Positions 1 through 7,928 are shown, counted from the first letter of the stretch. The stretch is DNA of 64,000 nucleotides from Gemmatimonadota bacterium (GCA_026387915.1 JAPLKS010000009.1:1-64000), one strand, 5' to 3'. Program-made: numbers and translations. The notes: generated from the sequence alone by a model not told the origin.

Positions 1-140
1 CGCGGGCCGACATCTTCGACTACATCGAGCGCTTCTACAATCCCACCCGGAGGCACTCGACCCTCGGCAACAAGAGCCCGATCAACTTCGAGCGGGCGGC
101 AGTAGCTTAACTCCCTGTCTACCGAACCCAGTGCATCTCA
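1..140 (+). mobile_element. Right end of an IS3-family insertion sequence
   Basis: The window opens inside an IS3-family element. Positions 3-110 encode the C-terminus of the transposase, and 111-140 are the right end. Read inward on the minus strand, the terminal bases begin TGAGATGCACTGGG and continue through TTCGGTAGACAGG, which fits the usual IS3-family terminal pattern (TGA, then TGCAC, then GGTAGACA). The element end is placed at 140 because the TCA at 138-140 is both the expected terminus and the point where the neighbouring NrfD reading frame stops. The left end and the target duplication lie outside the window, so the exact boundary is inferred. Confidence 0.75.
3..110 (+). CDS. IS3-family transposase (OrfB), C-terminal fragment
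   Basis: Only the last 35 residues are in the window. They contain the motif [20 protein letters not shown], the typical end of the DDE integrase core (rve) domain of IS3-family OrfB transposases, followed by a stop at 108-110. The full protein would catalyse transposition and is usually made by a programmed frameshift from OrfA. The gene is cut only by the window boundary, so nothing can be said about its activity. Confidence 0.85.
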   Translation, partial: RADIFDYIERFYNPTRRHSTLGNKSPINFERAAVA

Positions 141-584
141 AACATCCATCACACCCAGTGCAAGCATCCAATACAGCGTCCGCATGGGAGCGGACTTGGC
201 GTTGGTGGACAGATAGACGATGTCGGTACGGTAGAGCAGCCAAATCTCCACCGCGAGAATGAACATGTACGTCGTGTAGATAAACCCGAATCCCGCCATC
301 GCCGACGTCAGATTGGGGGTAAACATGATGTTCAGCGCTCGCTCTGGGTGCCCGAGGTGCGTGAGCAAGGGGAGTGTAGCAAAGAGCAGGAAGGCCAGTG
401 CCATGAGCATCGCAAAGCGACTGACCGGCTTCAGTTCCTCCTTTCCGAACACATGGTACAGCGAGGAGATAATAAACGCGCCGGCGACGATGCCCGTGAT
501 ATATGGATACAGCACGATCATCGTCGTCCAATAGATGTGCGCCTGATTCGGCAGCACGTAGCCTTCGGTGATGTAGTGATGCAT
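138..584 (-). pseudogene. NrfD-like polysulfide reductase membrane subunit, truncated by IS
   Basis: This 148-residue open frame contains about four hydrophobic helices and resembles the N-terminal half of NrfD/PsrC quinone-interacting membrane proteins, including a loop with LGHPERALNIMFTPN. Family members are normally about 300-450 residues with eight or more helices, so at least half is missing. The stop codon TGA at 140-138 is the first three bases of the adjoining IS inverted repeat, so the gene was broken by transposition. It lies 2 bp downstream of the ferredoxin gene and would have anchored that subunit to the membrane quinone pool. Loss of the quinone-site half predicts a non-functional or altered module unless the remainder is translated beyond the IS. 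Confidence 0.85.
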
Positions 585-586
585 AG

Positions 587-1411
587 CTAGATCACATCCG
601 AGTCGAGGCCGATGTAACGCGTGCGCGGATTGGTTCCGAGATACGACTTGAGCACTTGCACGCGGTTCGTGGCGAGAATCCGGCTGATCTCACTGTTCGG
701 ATCGTTTACATTGCCAAAGATGCGCGCTTCAGCGGGGCAGCACTCCACACAGGCCGGCTTGAGCCCCTTCGTTATGCGGTGATAGCACCAGGTGCACTTG
801 TCGGCCGTGTTGGTCTCTGGGTTGAGAAAGCGCGACCCAAAGGGACAGGCCTGCACGCAGTACCCGCATCCCACGCAGCGCTGCGGATCCACAAGCACCA
901 CGCCCTCGGGTGTCTTGTACGACGCGCCGACCGGACACACCTGTATGCACGGAGTGTCGATGCAGTGATTGCACAGCTTCGGAACAAAGAACCCGCGGGA
1001 GGGCAGTTGGCCAATCTCTGCCGGTTGGTTGCGATCCGGAGCGTCGTCGGGGAAGCCGTTCTCACCGCCTTTGGGGGAGTTCACGACGACTTCGCCGTTC
1101 GGGTAGAACGTGTACTCCTCCACCCACGTGCGGCAAAATCCGTCCGGGACGTTGTTCTCCGCCTTGCAGGCGCGAACGCACGAGCCGCAGCCGATGCATT
1201 TGGTGGTGTCCACCACGAAGCCGTAGATCACCTCGGGCGCACGCTTCTTGCGTTTGGCAGGCGTTGTGCCAGGGGTGGCATCCTGCGGCAGACGCATCAA
1301 CGCTGTGGTGACGAAGAGTCCGCCGAATACAAAGGTTTGGGCGCCCGTCGTAGCGACTTTCTCGAGAAAGGAGCGGCGGGTCAGGTCGCCGTCGCTCAAC
1401 GGTTGTGTCAT
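587..1411 (-). CDS. NrfC/DmsB-like four-cluster ferredoxin subunit
   Basis: Predicted periplasmic electron-transfer subunit of a NrfCD-type quinone module. Beginning with MTQPLSDGD it carries a twin-arginine signal (RRSFLEK), then four cysteine clusters: CIGCGSCVRAC, CNHCIDTPCIQVCP, CVGCGYCVQACP and CTWCYHR followed by CVECCP, the standard set for four 4Fe-4S centres. The start at 1411 is preferred over an upstream in-frame ATG because it gives an ATGA overlap with the preceding haem-protein gene and puts the Tat motif near the N-terminus. It is followed after 2 bp by the truncated NrfD gene, its usual membrane partner. Family and cofactor content are clear; the physiological substrate is not. 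Confidence 0.9.
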   Translation of the reverse strand: MTQPLSDGDLTRRSFLEKVATTGAQTFVFGGLFVTTALMRLPQDATPGTTPAKRKKRAPEVIYGFVVDTTKCIGCGSCVRACKAENNVPDGFCRTWVEEYTFYPNGEVVVNSPKGGENGFPDDAPDRNQPAEIGQLPSRGFFVPKLCNHCIDTPCIQVCPVGASYKTPEGVVLVDPQRCVGCGYCVQACPFGSRFLNPETNTADKCTWCYHRITKGLKPACVECCPAEARIFGNVNDPNSEISRILATNRVQVLKSYLGTNPRTRYIGLDSDVI

Positions 1412-1926
1412 TTGACCACCGTCGTGTGTGGATTGTGGCAGTCGGTGCACTTGGACGCGGCCGTATATTTGCCGCCGGTCTCGATGATGTGCCGCTCGAC
1501 GTTCTTGATGCTCTTGAGCGTGCTGGGCCGCTCAAATGTTTTGAGGTGACACCACTCGCACTCTTGCATGCCGCTGGTGACGCGGAGTGCTTTGGGATTC
1601 TTTTTGATTACGTCTGGATAGGCGTCCACGGAGTCTTCGCTCATGACTTTCACGTGGAGCAGGCCAGGGCCGTGGCAGTTCTCGCACTGCGGCGTATGAT
1701 GCTTGCCTTTGGCCCAGGCGTCATTGATTTTGGCGTGGCAGTCGGAGCAGGCTTCGCTGCCGAGGTGGCGCGGTTCGCGCTTGGCGGCTTCAGGAATCGC
1801 GGAAGCCCGGAAGGGCCCTTGCGTACCAAAGTCTTTGGGCACCACTTGCGCGCGGGCGCCGAGAAACGCGATCACGACGATCGCGACGAGTCCGAAGAGT
1901 CGAACAAAGTGTCGTGCGTGCCCCAT
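1408..1926 (-). CDS. Four-haem c-type cytochrome, secreted
   Basis: About 172 residues with an N-terminal signal peptide (hydrophobic stretch after MGHARHF, ending near GARAQ) and four CxxCH haem motifs: CSDCH, CENCH, CEWCH and CTDCH. It is likely a periplasmic electron carrier. The ATG at 1926 is chosen over one 30 bp upstream because it places the signal peptide at the terminus. It follows the MtrB-like barrel gene across a 101-bp gap containing a strong hairpin, and overlaps the ferredoxin gene by four bases. In context it probably links the ferredoxin/NrfD quinone module to the decahaem cytochrome; this is inference from gene order. Confidence 0.85.
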   Translation of the reverse strand: MGHARHFVRLFGLVAIVVIAFLGARAQVVPKDFGTQGPFRASAIPEAAKREPRHLGSEACSDCHAKINDAWAKGKHHTPQCENCHGPGLLHVKVMSEDSVDAYPDVIKKNPKALRVTSGMQECEWCHLKTFERPSTLKSIKNVERHIIETGGKYTAASKCTDCHNPHTTVVK

Positions 1927-1977
1927 GAACTGCCCCTGGCAGAAAGGTGGCCGCAATTTGGCAGATCAGGGAAAAGC

Positions 1978-2010
1978 GACGGCGATGGAGCCAGTGACTC
2001 CATCGCCGCC
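1978..2010 (-). terminator. Intercistronic hairpin after the MtrB-like gene
   Basis: GGCGATGGAG (1981-1990) pairs perfectly with CTCCATCGCC (1998-2007) around a 7-nt loop, and the stem extends about three more pairs outward including one G-U. On the minus strand it is followed by a short T run (CTTTTC). It lies between the barrel gene and the four-haem cytochrome gene, so it may be a leaky terminator or a processing/stability hairpin that lowers expression of the three distal genes. Confidence 0.6.
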
Positions 2011-2027
2011 TCTCCCCGATTACCACA

Positions 2028-4349
2028 TCAGAACGTCGGTCGCCCAGTTTCGAGCGGGAGTGCCGACGGGTGCCAGCTGACCGTGAACGTCAGCCAGTTT
2101 GCGGTATACGGGTTGTAGTTGTTTCCGAGGAAGTGGTACTGACCGGTGTTGGTGCCAGAGGTGGCGCCAATGTTGCCGGGCAGGTTCCCCGAGAAGTTCG
2201 TGGCCACGGGACCACCGGCAAGCGTCGTCGTCGTAAAGACCGGCGCCAACGTGCGGAAGTCGTTCTGCTTGTAGGTCTCACCCTGATAGCGCAGCGTGAA
2301 CGCCCAGTTCTCATCCATCCGGTAACGGAGGGCGAGGGCCATCGGCTGGAGCTTCTGGGTAACCTCCGGCCAATCCTCGGCCGTGGCAGTCAGGTTCTGC
2401 GCGGCCGTGCCACCCGTGGGTGCCGCCGCATTGCGGTTGTACACCCAGAAGTGTCCTTCCGTGCTCGACGCGCTGGCGGTCATGTCCAACACGTCCGGAA
2501 TCAACACCGCGTTGACGCTGACGAACGACGTCGTGCTCTTGTCGCTGTTCGTGTTCGTCCACTTGTACGTGGGGTTGTCATACGTGGCAGAGCCCACCGC
2601 GCCCGTGCGGAGGCGCATGTTCAGGATGTTGTCGATGTTTTCATTGGAGTATCCCACGCTCACGCCGACGCGTTTGTTGGGGGTCCAGTCGACATCCACG
2701 CCCGTCATCGTGCTCTTGTCGCTCGCCGTGCCGTACTGCGCGCCGGGGAACTGATCGTCACCCGTCTGGTAGGTGAGCGCAACCGTAAGCTCGTCAATCG
2801 GTGTCACCGTCGCCAAGAAGTTGAGGCGCTTGCGGTCACGGTTGGAGATGTCGAAGCGGCGAAAGCCCAGGATTTCCGTGCCGGATTCCGTATACCACCC
2901 GTACCGGCGCTCGCCAGCCGAGTAGCTCGCGTGCAGCGAGATCCAATCCAAACCGTTGTAGTCAAGGCTGATGCGCGGTGTTTTTTCACGCGTTGTCTGC
3001 GCATTGCGCTCTTCCACGCTCCGGTTCCAGTCTTCCACCGAGTACCCAACGGCCAACGCGAGCGACCGTACCAACTCGTACGTGGCGCTCACTTCCGTGT
3101 TGATCTTGTTGTACGGCACGACTTCGGTGTACAGCGAGTCTCCGAGCGCAATGCTGCGATCGCTCACGACCATCGCCTTGATATGGAACTGGGCGGTGGA
3201 GTTGTCGTAGCTGTGGTTCCGGTACCGTGCCGCCAACGTCAGGCCCGCAAACGGCCGGCTCGTCGCCGAGAAGTTGACGGTGGACTGCTTCACCTTGCCG
3301 TCGAGGCTCGCTCGGGCGTTCGAGACCAAGCCATAGTTCACGTTGGACTTCAACGAGTCGTTGTTGGTCTGGGCAAAGAACGGATCGTTCTGGTACTGCC
3401 AGCTCCCCGACACCGACCCCGTGACGCGCGTTTTGTACGGGAGCGAGATAGCACCCACGATCGTGGCCGCATGCGCCGTGTTGTCTGGCGCAAGTGATAC
3501 GAGTGAGCTGGCCGCGCCGAGGGTCGGCGAACTCAGGGCCTGCATCGGGTTGTCTACCATCACCGACTTCACCGCGTTCTGGAACCGCGAGTAGTCGTAT
3601 GAGACGGTGAACTGATAGCTCTTGATCACCTTGCCGAGGATGCCGTCTGGCCCCTTGGCAGAGGTGAACGACTGCGCGAGGCGAATGTCGCTCGTGGTCT
3701 GGTCAATTGGCGAAACAAACTCGCGCTGCGGCCCGCTGGAGCCATTGAAGCTGATCGATTGCGGGATGCCGCCCTTCTTGGCCGTGTGGATGTACTCAGC
3801 CTTGAAGTCGAGAGCGGACGTCGGCGTAATTCCAAGCGACATCTTCATGGGATCCCACACCGAGCGGACGTTCCCGATGTACGGCGCATTGCGCCACGCG
3901 GTCGAATCGGGACGCGGGACCGGCAGGGTATTGAAGCCGGGGACAACGTTCTCGGCGCCTGGCGAACGGGCGTCCGACGAATACAGGTGCTGGAAGCGGC
4001 TCCAGCTCAGGTCAAAATCGTAAAGGCCCGGGCGCTTGGCTTGCAACCAGAGGTTCTGGTCGGTGTCGCCGGGGCGCCGGTAGGTGAGTTGATACGTGCC
4101 GAAACTGTCGGCTGGCGTATAGATGAGTTTGAGGCGCTCTAAGAGCATGCCCGCGGGTAGCGAGCGATACTCCTCGAACTTGCCTCGATCTAAAGCCGAC
4201 GGTTCCGTGGTGAACGTTCGTACGCCCACCTCGGCTGCGGCTGAAACGCTCCCGCTCTTGGGCGACGCCTGTCCGGAGCCTGTCGAGGGAATCCCCAGGA
4301 CCACTCCGCAGGCGACGACGCACGCGGTCAATGTCTGAAAATGACGCAT
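2028..4349 (-). CDS. MtrB/PioB-family decahaem-associated outer-membrane beta-barrel
   Basis: 773 residues with a signal peptide (cleavage near GSGQA) and a long body of alternating hydrophobic/polar strands rich in Tyr, Ser and Thr, ending in Phe (RPTF), typical of outer-membrane barrels assembled by Bam. Length, strand-rich composition and its position 24 bp after a decahaem MtrA/DmsE-type cytochrome gene identify it as the MtrB/PioB sheath. In known systems the barrel surrounds the decahaem cytochrome so that electrons cross the outer membrane. A Shine-Dalgarno-like AAGGA sits 8 bp before the ATG. Sequence conservation in this family is low, so the call leans partly on neighbourhood. Confidence 0.85.
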   Translation of the reverse strand: MRHFQTLTACVVACGVVLGIPSTGSGQASPKSGSVSAAAEVGVRTFTTEPSALDRGKFEEYRSLPAGMLLERLKLIYTPADSFGTYQLTYRRPGDTDQNLWLQAKRPGLYDFDLSWSRFQHLYSSDARSPGAENVVPGFNTLPVPRPDSTAWRNAPYIGNVRSVWDPMKMSLGITPTSALDFKAEYIHTAKKGGIPQSISFNGSSGPQREFVSPIDQTTSDIRLAQSFTSAKGPDGILGKVIKSYQFTVSYDYSRFQNAVKSVMVDNPMQALSSPTLGAASSLVSLAPDNTAHAATIVGAISLPYKTRVTGSVSGSWQYQNDPFFAQTNNDSLKSNVNYGLVSNARASLDGKVKQSTVNFSATSRPFAGLTLAARYRNHSYDNSTAQFHIKAMVVSDRSIALGDSLYTEVVPYNKINTEVSATYELVRSLALAVGYSVEDWNRSVEERNAQTTREKTPRISLDYNGLDWISLHASYSAGERRYGWYTESGTEILGFRRFDISNRDRKRLNFLATVTPIDELTVALTYQTGDDQFPGAQYGTASDKSTMTGVDVDWTPNKRVGVSVGYSNENIDNILNMRLRTGAVGSATYDNPTYKWTNTNSDKSTTSFVSVNAVLIPDVLDMTASASSTEGHFWVYNRNAAAPTGGTAAQNLTATAEDWPEVTQKLQPMALALRYRMDENWAFTLRYQGETYKQNDFRTLAPVFTTTTLAGGPVATNFSGNLPGNIGATSGTNTGQYHFLGNNYNPYTANWLTFTVSWHPSALPLETGRPTF

Positions 4350-4373
4350 CGTTGGTTTCCTTTGCGAGTAGCG

Positions 4374-5297
4374 TCAGCGAGTGAAGAAGGCGCCGGCGGG
4401 ATGATTCGAACCGTGGATGTTCAGGTGGCAGTTGCTGCAACCTTTGTTGTAGGCGAAGCGGGACGTGGCCTGATCGGTCGCCTTTGCGAGTGAGCCGCCG
4501 TGCGCGGTGGGATGGCACTGCTGGCACAGACGAGGACGCGACACCTTGAGCATCTTTTCCTTGTTGCTGCCGTGCGAGTCGTGACAGTTGGCACAGCTCT
4601 CAATCACCGGCGTGTGCTCCCAGAGGAACGGACCACGCTTCTCCTGGTGACAGCTGAAGCACGTTTCCGCCACGGTCACGCCATTCAAGAGCTTGTCATT
4701 GGCGGAGCCATGCGGATTGTGGCAGCTGGTGCATTCCATTTTCTTTTCGCCGAGCGGCATGTGCGAATACTTGGCGATGGCCGCCTTCTTCTGCGCGTGA
4801 CAGGTGCCGCAGGTGGCCGCGACGGTCGACTTCTTGAGTGCGCCACGCTCCGACTCGTGATGCATCACGGCGTGACAATCCGTGCACGCCACGTTCCGCG
4901 CTTCGTGCGCGCTGCCTTTCCACAGCGTCCGCGCGGTCTTCTCATGGCACTGCAGACACACGGCGTTGCGATCGGCAACCGTGGTCGTGGTCTTGCGGCT
5001 GTAGGTGATCATCTCACCCTTTTCTTCGCCGCCGGAGTTCGCGTGCGTCTTGCTCGGGCCGTGGCACGATTCGCAGCCCTTCTTCTCATGCTCGGTGCGG
5101 GGGCGACCCATCAAGAGCTGCCCTTTGCCAGACTCGAGAAACGGTGTGGCCATTTTCTTGTGGCACTCAATGCACGATTCGTTGCCGGCATAGCCCGCCG
5201 CCGGCTTTTGCGCGTGCGCCGCCGACGGCAACACGGCGACCGCCAATGCGGTCACCGCAATCGCCACGCCACGGAACAGATGTTGTATCGCTGTCAT
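4374..5297 (-). CDS. Decahaem c-type cytochrome, MtrA/DmsE family
   Basis: 307 residues with a Sec signal peptide (ending near AAHAQ) and exactly ten CxxCH motifs: CIECH, CESCH, CLQCH, CTDCH, CGTCH, CTSCH, CFSCH, CANCH, CQQCH and CSNCH. Length, haem count and spacing match the MtrA/PioA/DmsE family, periplasmic electron wires that insert into an MtrB-type barrel. The barrel is the next gene, 24 bp downstream. A GAGGAAG ribosome-binding site lies close upstream. No large extracellular MtrC/OmcA-like decahaem cytochrome is visible, which resembles PioAB or DmsE-type systems more than the full Shewanella MtrCAB set. Confidence 0.93.
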   Translation of the reverse strand: MTAIQHLFRGVAIAVTALAVAVLPSAAHAQKPAAGYAGNESCIECHKKMATPFLESGKGQLLMGRPRTEHEKKGCESCHGPSKTHANSGGEEKGEMITYSRKTTTTVADRNAVCLQCHEKTARTLWKGSAHEARNVACTDCHAVMHHESERGALKKSTVAATCGTCHAQKKAAIAKYSHMPLGEKKMECTSCHNPHGSANDKLLNGVTVAETCFSCHQEKRGPFLWEHTPVIESCANCHDSHGSNKEKMLKVSRPRLCQQCHPTAHGGSLAKATDQATSRFAYNKGCSNCHLNIHGSNHPAGAFFTR

Positions 5298-5357
5298 TTC
5301 ACTTCCTCTGGCCGCCCACGGTTGGGGCGGCGCGTCGGGGTAGGGTAATAGCCAGAA

Positions 5358-5690
5358 TTACGGCTTGGCCTTCGCGGCGAGCTCGTGCACGTACTTCGAC
5401 ACAGCGGCCATTTCCTCTGGCTTCATCTTGTCCTTGAACGACTTCATGTCTTCGCTCTTCCCCTTCTGCAGCACCTTCACCACGGAATCCTCGGTCCGCT
5501 TGGCCATAAATTCCGCGTCAAACTTTTTGATCTTTTCGAACTTCTTGATCATCGTCTGCGGCGGCGATCCGATTACCCCGTGGCACTTCTTGCAAAACTC
5601 GTCGTAAAGCGCCTTGCCGTCGGGGGCCTGCGCGGCCGCGCTGGTTGTGAGAGCCGTGGCGAGGATGCCAACCATCAGGAAAGCACGCAT
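5358..5690 (-). CDS. Small class I cytochrome c
   Basis: 110 residues: signal peptide (to about SAAAQ), one haem site CKKCH near the N-terminus of the mature chain, lysine-rich body, and methionines near the C-terminus (EDMKSF, DKM) that can supply the distal ligand. It is a soluble periplasmic monohaem carrier. The gene starts 3 bp after the cytochrome b gene with an AGGAG site 6 bp before the ATG, and is followed by the decahaem gene, so it is well placed to shuttle electrons between the Rieske/cytochrome b complex and the porin-cytochrome conduit. Confidence 0.88.
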   Translation of the reverse strand: MRAFLMVGILATALTTSAAAQAPDGKALYDEFCKKCHGVIGSPPQTMIKKFEKIKKFDAEFMAKRTEDSVVKVLQKGKSEDMKSFKDKMKPEEMAAVSKYVHELAAKAKP

Positions 5691-5693
5691 GGG

Positions 5694-7178
5694 TTACTCC
5701 TTGGATTTGGGCGCAGGTGGAAACGTGTCAACAAACTCGGGCTTCTTGAGATCGCCATTGGGACCGCGCAACGTCACGAGATAGCGCGTCATCTCCTCGA
5801 TCTCCTGGTGGGACAACGTCGGCGGGCCAAAGCTCGGCATCTTCGTTTCCGGGTGGAACCGCAGCGGGTTCTCGAGGAACGAGTGGAGCCAAGCGCCCGA
5901 GTGCTTCAAGCCAACTTCGGTGAGCGGCGGCGCGTCTTCCTTGGTTCCGCCACCCTTGCCGCCAATCGCGTGACAACTCCCGCAGCCTTGCGCCGAATAC
6001 AGCGCGCGGCCGGCTCGTTGTACATTGCTCAACGGACGTCCCGTTTCTGCTGCCACTGCTTCCGCACTGTCTTCAGCCATGGAAGCGCCGACGAGCAACA
6101 CGCAGCTGCCCGCAATCGCCAGCAGTGAGGCGCGGGCCAACGGACGCTTCGAGAACGATCGCGTGCTCTTGCGATCGAAGAACGGCAGCAGCACGAGCAC
6201 GATCACCAGCACCGCGGGGATGCCCACCGCGACAAAGCTTTCCATCGAACCGGGGACCAGTTTCAGCAACTGGAAGAACGGTAGGAAATACCATTCGGGA
6301 CGCGGCACATACGAGCTGTCCGTAGGATCGGCCGGCGGCTCGAGTCCCGCACCAAAGCTGCGGGCCAGTTGCAGCAGGATCAGCACGATCGCCGCACCCA
6401 TGACCACATCTTTCGTCGTGATGTCGGGCCAGAACGGGACGCCAGCGCCCTTGCTGCGCTCGTACGCCTTCTTATAGAAGGCGGAATACTCGGCATCGCT
6501 GGTACGCGTCGGCGCATCGGCGTCGAGCGCCTTCGTGCGCGGCGCAATGCCCTGGCGCACGATGATAGCCAGGTGCAGGAGCACGGCAATGAAGAGCATC
6601 AGCGGAAGCAACAGCACGTGGAGTGCGTAGAACCGCGCCAACGTGGCGGCGCCGAGTTGGCTGCCACCGCGGAGCAAACGCACCATAATCCCGCCGACAA
6701 TCGGCGCGGTGCCGGCGATGTTCGTGCCCACCTGTGTCGCCCAGTACGCCTTCTGGTCCCACGGCAGCAGATAGCCAGTAAAGCCGAAGCCGAGGACGAT
6801 GAAGAGCAACACCACACCAATCAGCCAGTTGATCTCGCGCGGATACTTGTACGCGCCCATCACGAACACGCGGGTCATGTGCGCCAGCACCAACACCACC
6901 ATCGCCGACGCGCCCCAGTGGTGAATGCCACGGAGCGTGCTCCCGCTCACGACCTGATCCTGCAAATACCGGATGCTGTCGTACGCGTGGTCGGGCGACG
7001 GCGAGTAGTACATCGCCAGCACAATCCCGGTCACCACTTGCACCGCGAACACCGTCAACGATGCGCTGCCGAGCGTGTGGAACCAGGTCAGTCCGCCGGG
7101 CATCTTGCGGTCGAGCAACGCCTTGCGCACGCCAACGAGGTCCACCCGCTCGTCGATCCATTTGAATGGGGAGGCCAT
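5694..7178 (-). CDS. Cytochrome b (bc/b6f type) with C-terminal fused cytochrome c domain
   Basis: 494 residues. The N-terminal part is a cytochrome b: haem ligand pairs at His86/His100 and His187/His202 (13 and 14 residues between, the latter as in b6-type proteins) and the quinol-site PEWY motif at 294-297. After the last membrane helices a cytochrome c domain follows, with CGSCH at about 399-403 and a likely axial Met near 447 (KMPSF). This merges cytochrome b, subunit IV-like and cytochrome c functions in one chain, a layout seen in several non-proteobacterial bc complexes. The gene begins 2 bp after the Rieske stop. The complex would oxidise quinol, or run in reverse, and pass electrons to the small cytochrome c encoded next. 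Confidence 0.93.
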   Translation of the reverse strand: MASPFKWIDERVDLVGVRKALLDRKMPGGLTWFHTLGSASLTVFAVQVVTGIVLAMYYSPSPDHAYDSIRYLQDQVVSGSTLRGIHHWGASAMVVLVLAHMTRVFVMGAYKYPREINWLIGVVLLFIVLGFGFTGYLLPWDQKAYWATQVGTNIAGTAPIVGGIMVRLLRGGSQLGAATLARFYALHVLLLPLMLFIAVLLHLAIIVRQGIAPRTKALDADAPTRTSDAEYSAFYKKAYERSKGAGVPFWPDITTKDVVMGAAIVLILLQLARSFGAGLEPPADPTDSSYVPRPEWYFLPFFQLLKLVPGSMESFVAVGIPAVLVIVLVLLPFFDRKSTRSFSKRPLARASLLAIAGSCVLLVGASMAEDSAEAVAAETGRPLSNVQRAGRALYSAQGCGSCHAIGGKGGGTKEDAPPLTEVGLKHSGAWLHSFLENPLRFHPETKMPSFGPPTLSHQEIEEMTRYLVTLRGPNGDLKKPEFVDTFPPAPKSKE

Positions 7179-7180
7179 GA

Positions 7181-7747
7181 TTACGACACCACCCGCTCGG
7201 CAATGCCGAGGCGGAAGTCGCGGTACCGCACATACACGGCGCTCTCGCGCACTTCAACTTCCAGCTCATCCAGCGGGCGCGGCGGCGGGCCGTCCATCAC
7301 CTTGCCGGTCTTGATGTCAAACTGGCCGCGATGGCACGGGCAGTAGAACGCTTTCTTTTCCTTGTCGTGGACGTAGGAGCAACCGAGGTGCGTGCACTTG
7401 GCGTTGTACGCTTTGAATTTTTCGCCATCTTCGGTGAAGAGCCATACACCGTTCAGCGTACGCGTCTCAATCCACGCGTCCTGGTCCGTTTTCACAAAGT
7501 TCACGCGCACGGGCTCGCCGACGTCAATCAATGCGACGTCATCCGCCACTTTGATCCAATCGTCAGTCGCCTTCTTCGGAAGCGCGGGAGAGACAAAGGC
7601 CCCTGCCGCCGGAACACCAACCGCCAAGGCGGTCAGGCCGGCGCTCACGGTGCTCACCTTGTGCAGGAACCCGCGACGATCGATGGTGCCGGTGTCCGGC
7701 GCCTCGCCTTCGGGTTGGAGCTTCTGGGTGGGAGTGGGCTCGTCCAT
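7181..7747 (-). CDS. Rieske 2Fe-2S protein of a cytochrome bc complex
   Basis: 188 residues from the ATG at 7747. A twin-arginine motif (DRRGFLHK) precedes a single membrane anchor, and the C-terminal domain carries both cluster-binding boxes, CTHLGC and CPCHRGQF, each giving one Cys and one His ligand. It is the first gene of the respiratory operon and is followed 2 bp later by cytochrome b. An in-frame ATG 75 bp upstream exists but would sit almost on the predicted sigma-54 -12 element, so the 7747 start is preferred. The predicted transcription start lies about 60 bp before the ATG. Confidence 0.93.
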   Translation of the reverse strand: MDEPTPTQKLQPEGEAPDTGTIDRRGFLHKVSTVSAGLTALAVGVPAAGAFVSPALPKKATDDWIKVADDVALIDVGEPVRVNFVKTDQDAWIETRTLNGVWLFTEDGEKFKAYNAKCTHLGCSYVHDKEKKAFYCPCHRGQFDIKTGKVMDGPPPRPLDELEVEVRESAVYVRYRDFRLGIAERVVS

Positions 7748-7817
7748 ATAGGTAGCGTCAATCCTGTAGAGGGTGTGGCATTCGCTCCGATTCACTGGTC
7801 GGCGCAATCTTTGTATG

Positions 7818-7833
7818 TGCAAGGTGCGAGCCG
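7818..7833 (-). promoter_or_regulatory. Predicted sigma-54 (-24/-12) promoter for the Rieske/porin-cytochrome operon
   Basis: On the minus strand the bases read CGGCTCGCACCTTGCA, against the RpoN consensus TGGCACG-N4-TTGCA. The invariant GG (7832-7831) and GC (7820-7819) are present at the exact 12-bp register. A start about 12 bp further on (near 7807) leaves roughly 60 bp of leader before the Rieske ATG. The adjacent gene pair encodes an NtrB-like kinase and an NtrC-type sigma-54 activator, which supports the call. Activity is not shown. Confidence 0.65.
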
Positions 7834-7910
7834 AACTCGGTATTTCTACGTAAGTTGAGCTACAGCAACTTGTTAGAGCTCATTGCTTGACACGTAACGC
7901 GAGAAGCCAA

Positions 7911-7928
7911 ATGGGGGAAATCCCCCAT
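7911..7928. promoter_or_regulatory. Palindrome, candidate enhancer site for the NtrC-type activator
   Basis: ATGGGGGAAATCCCCCAT has perfect 7-bp arms (ATGGGGG/CCCCCAT) around AAAT. It lies about 110 bp upstream of the predicted start of the sigma-54 promoter, the usual range for an upstream activator sequence bound by an NtrC-family dimer. Only one copy was noticed in this region, whereas such activators often use two. Confidence 0.5.
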
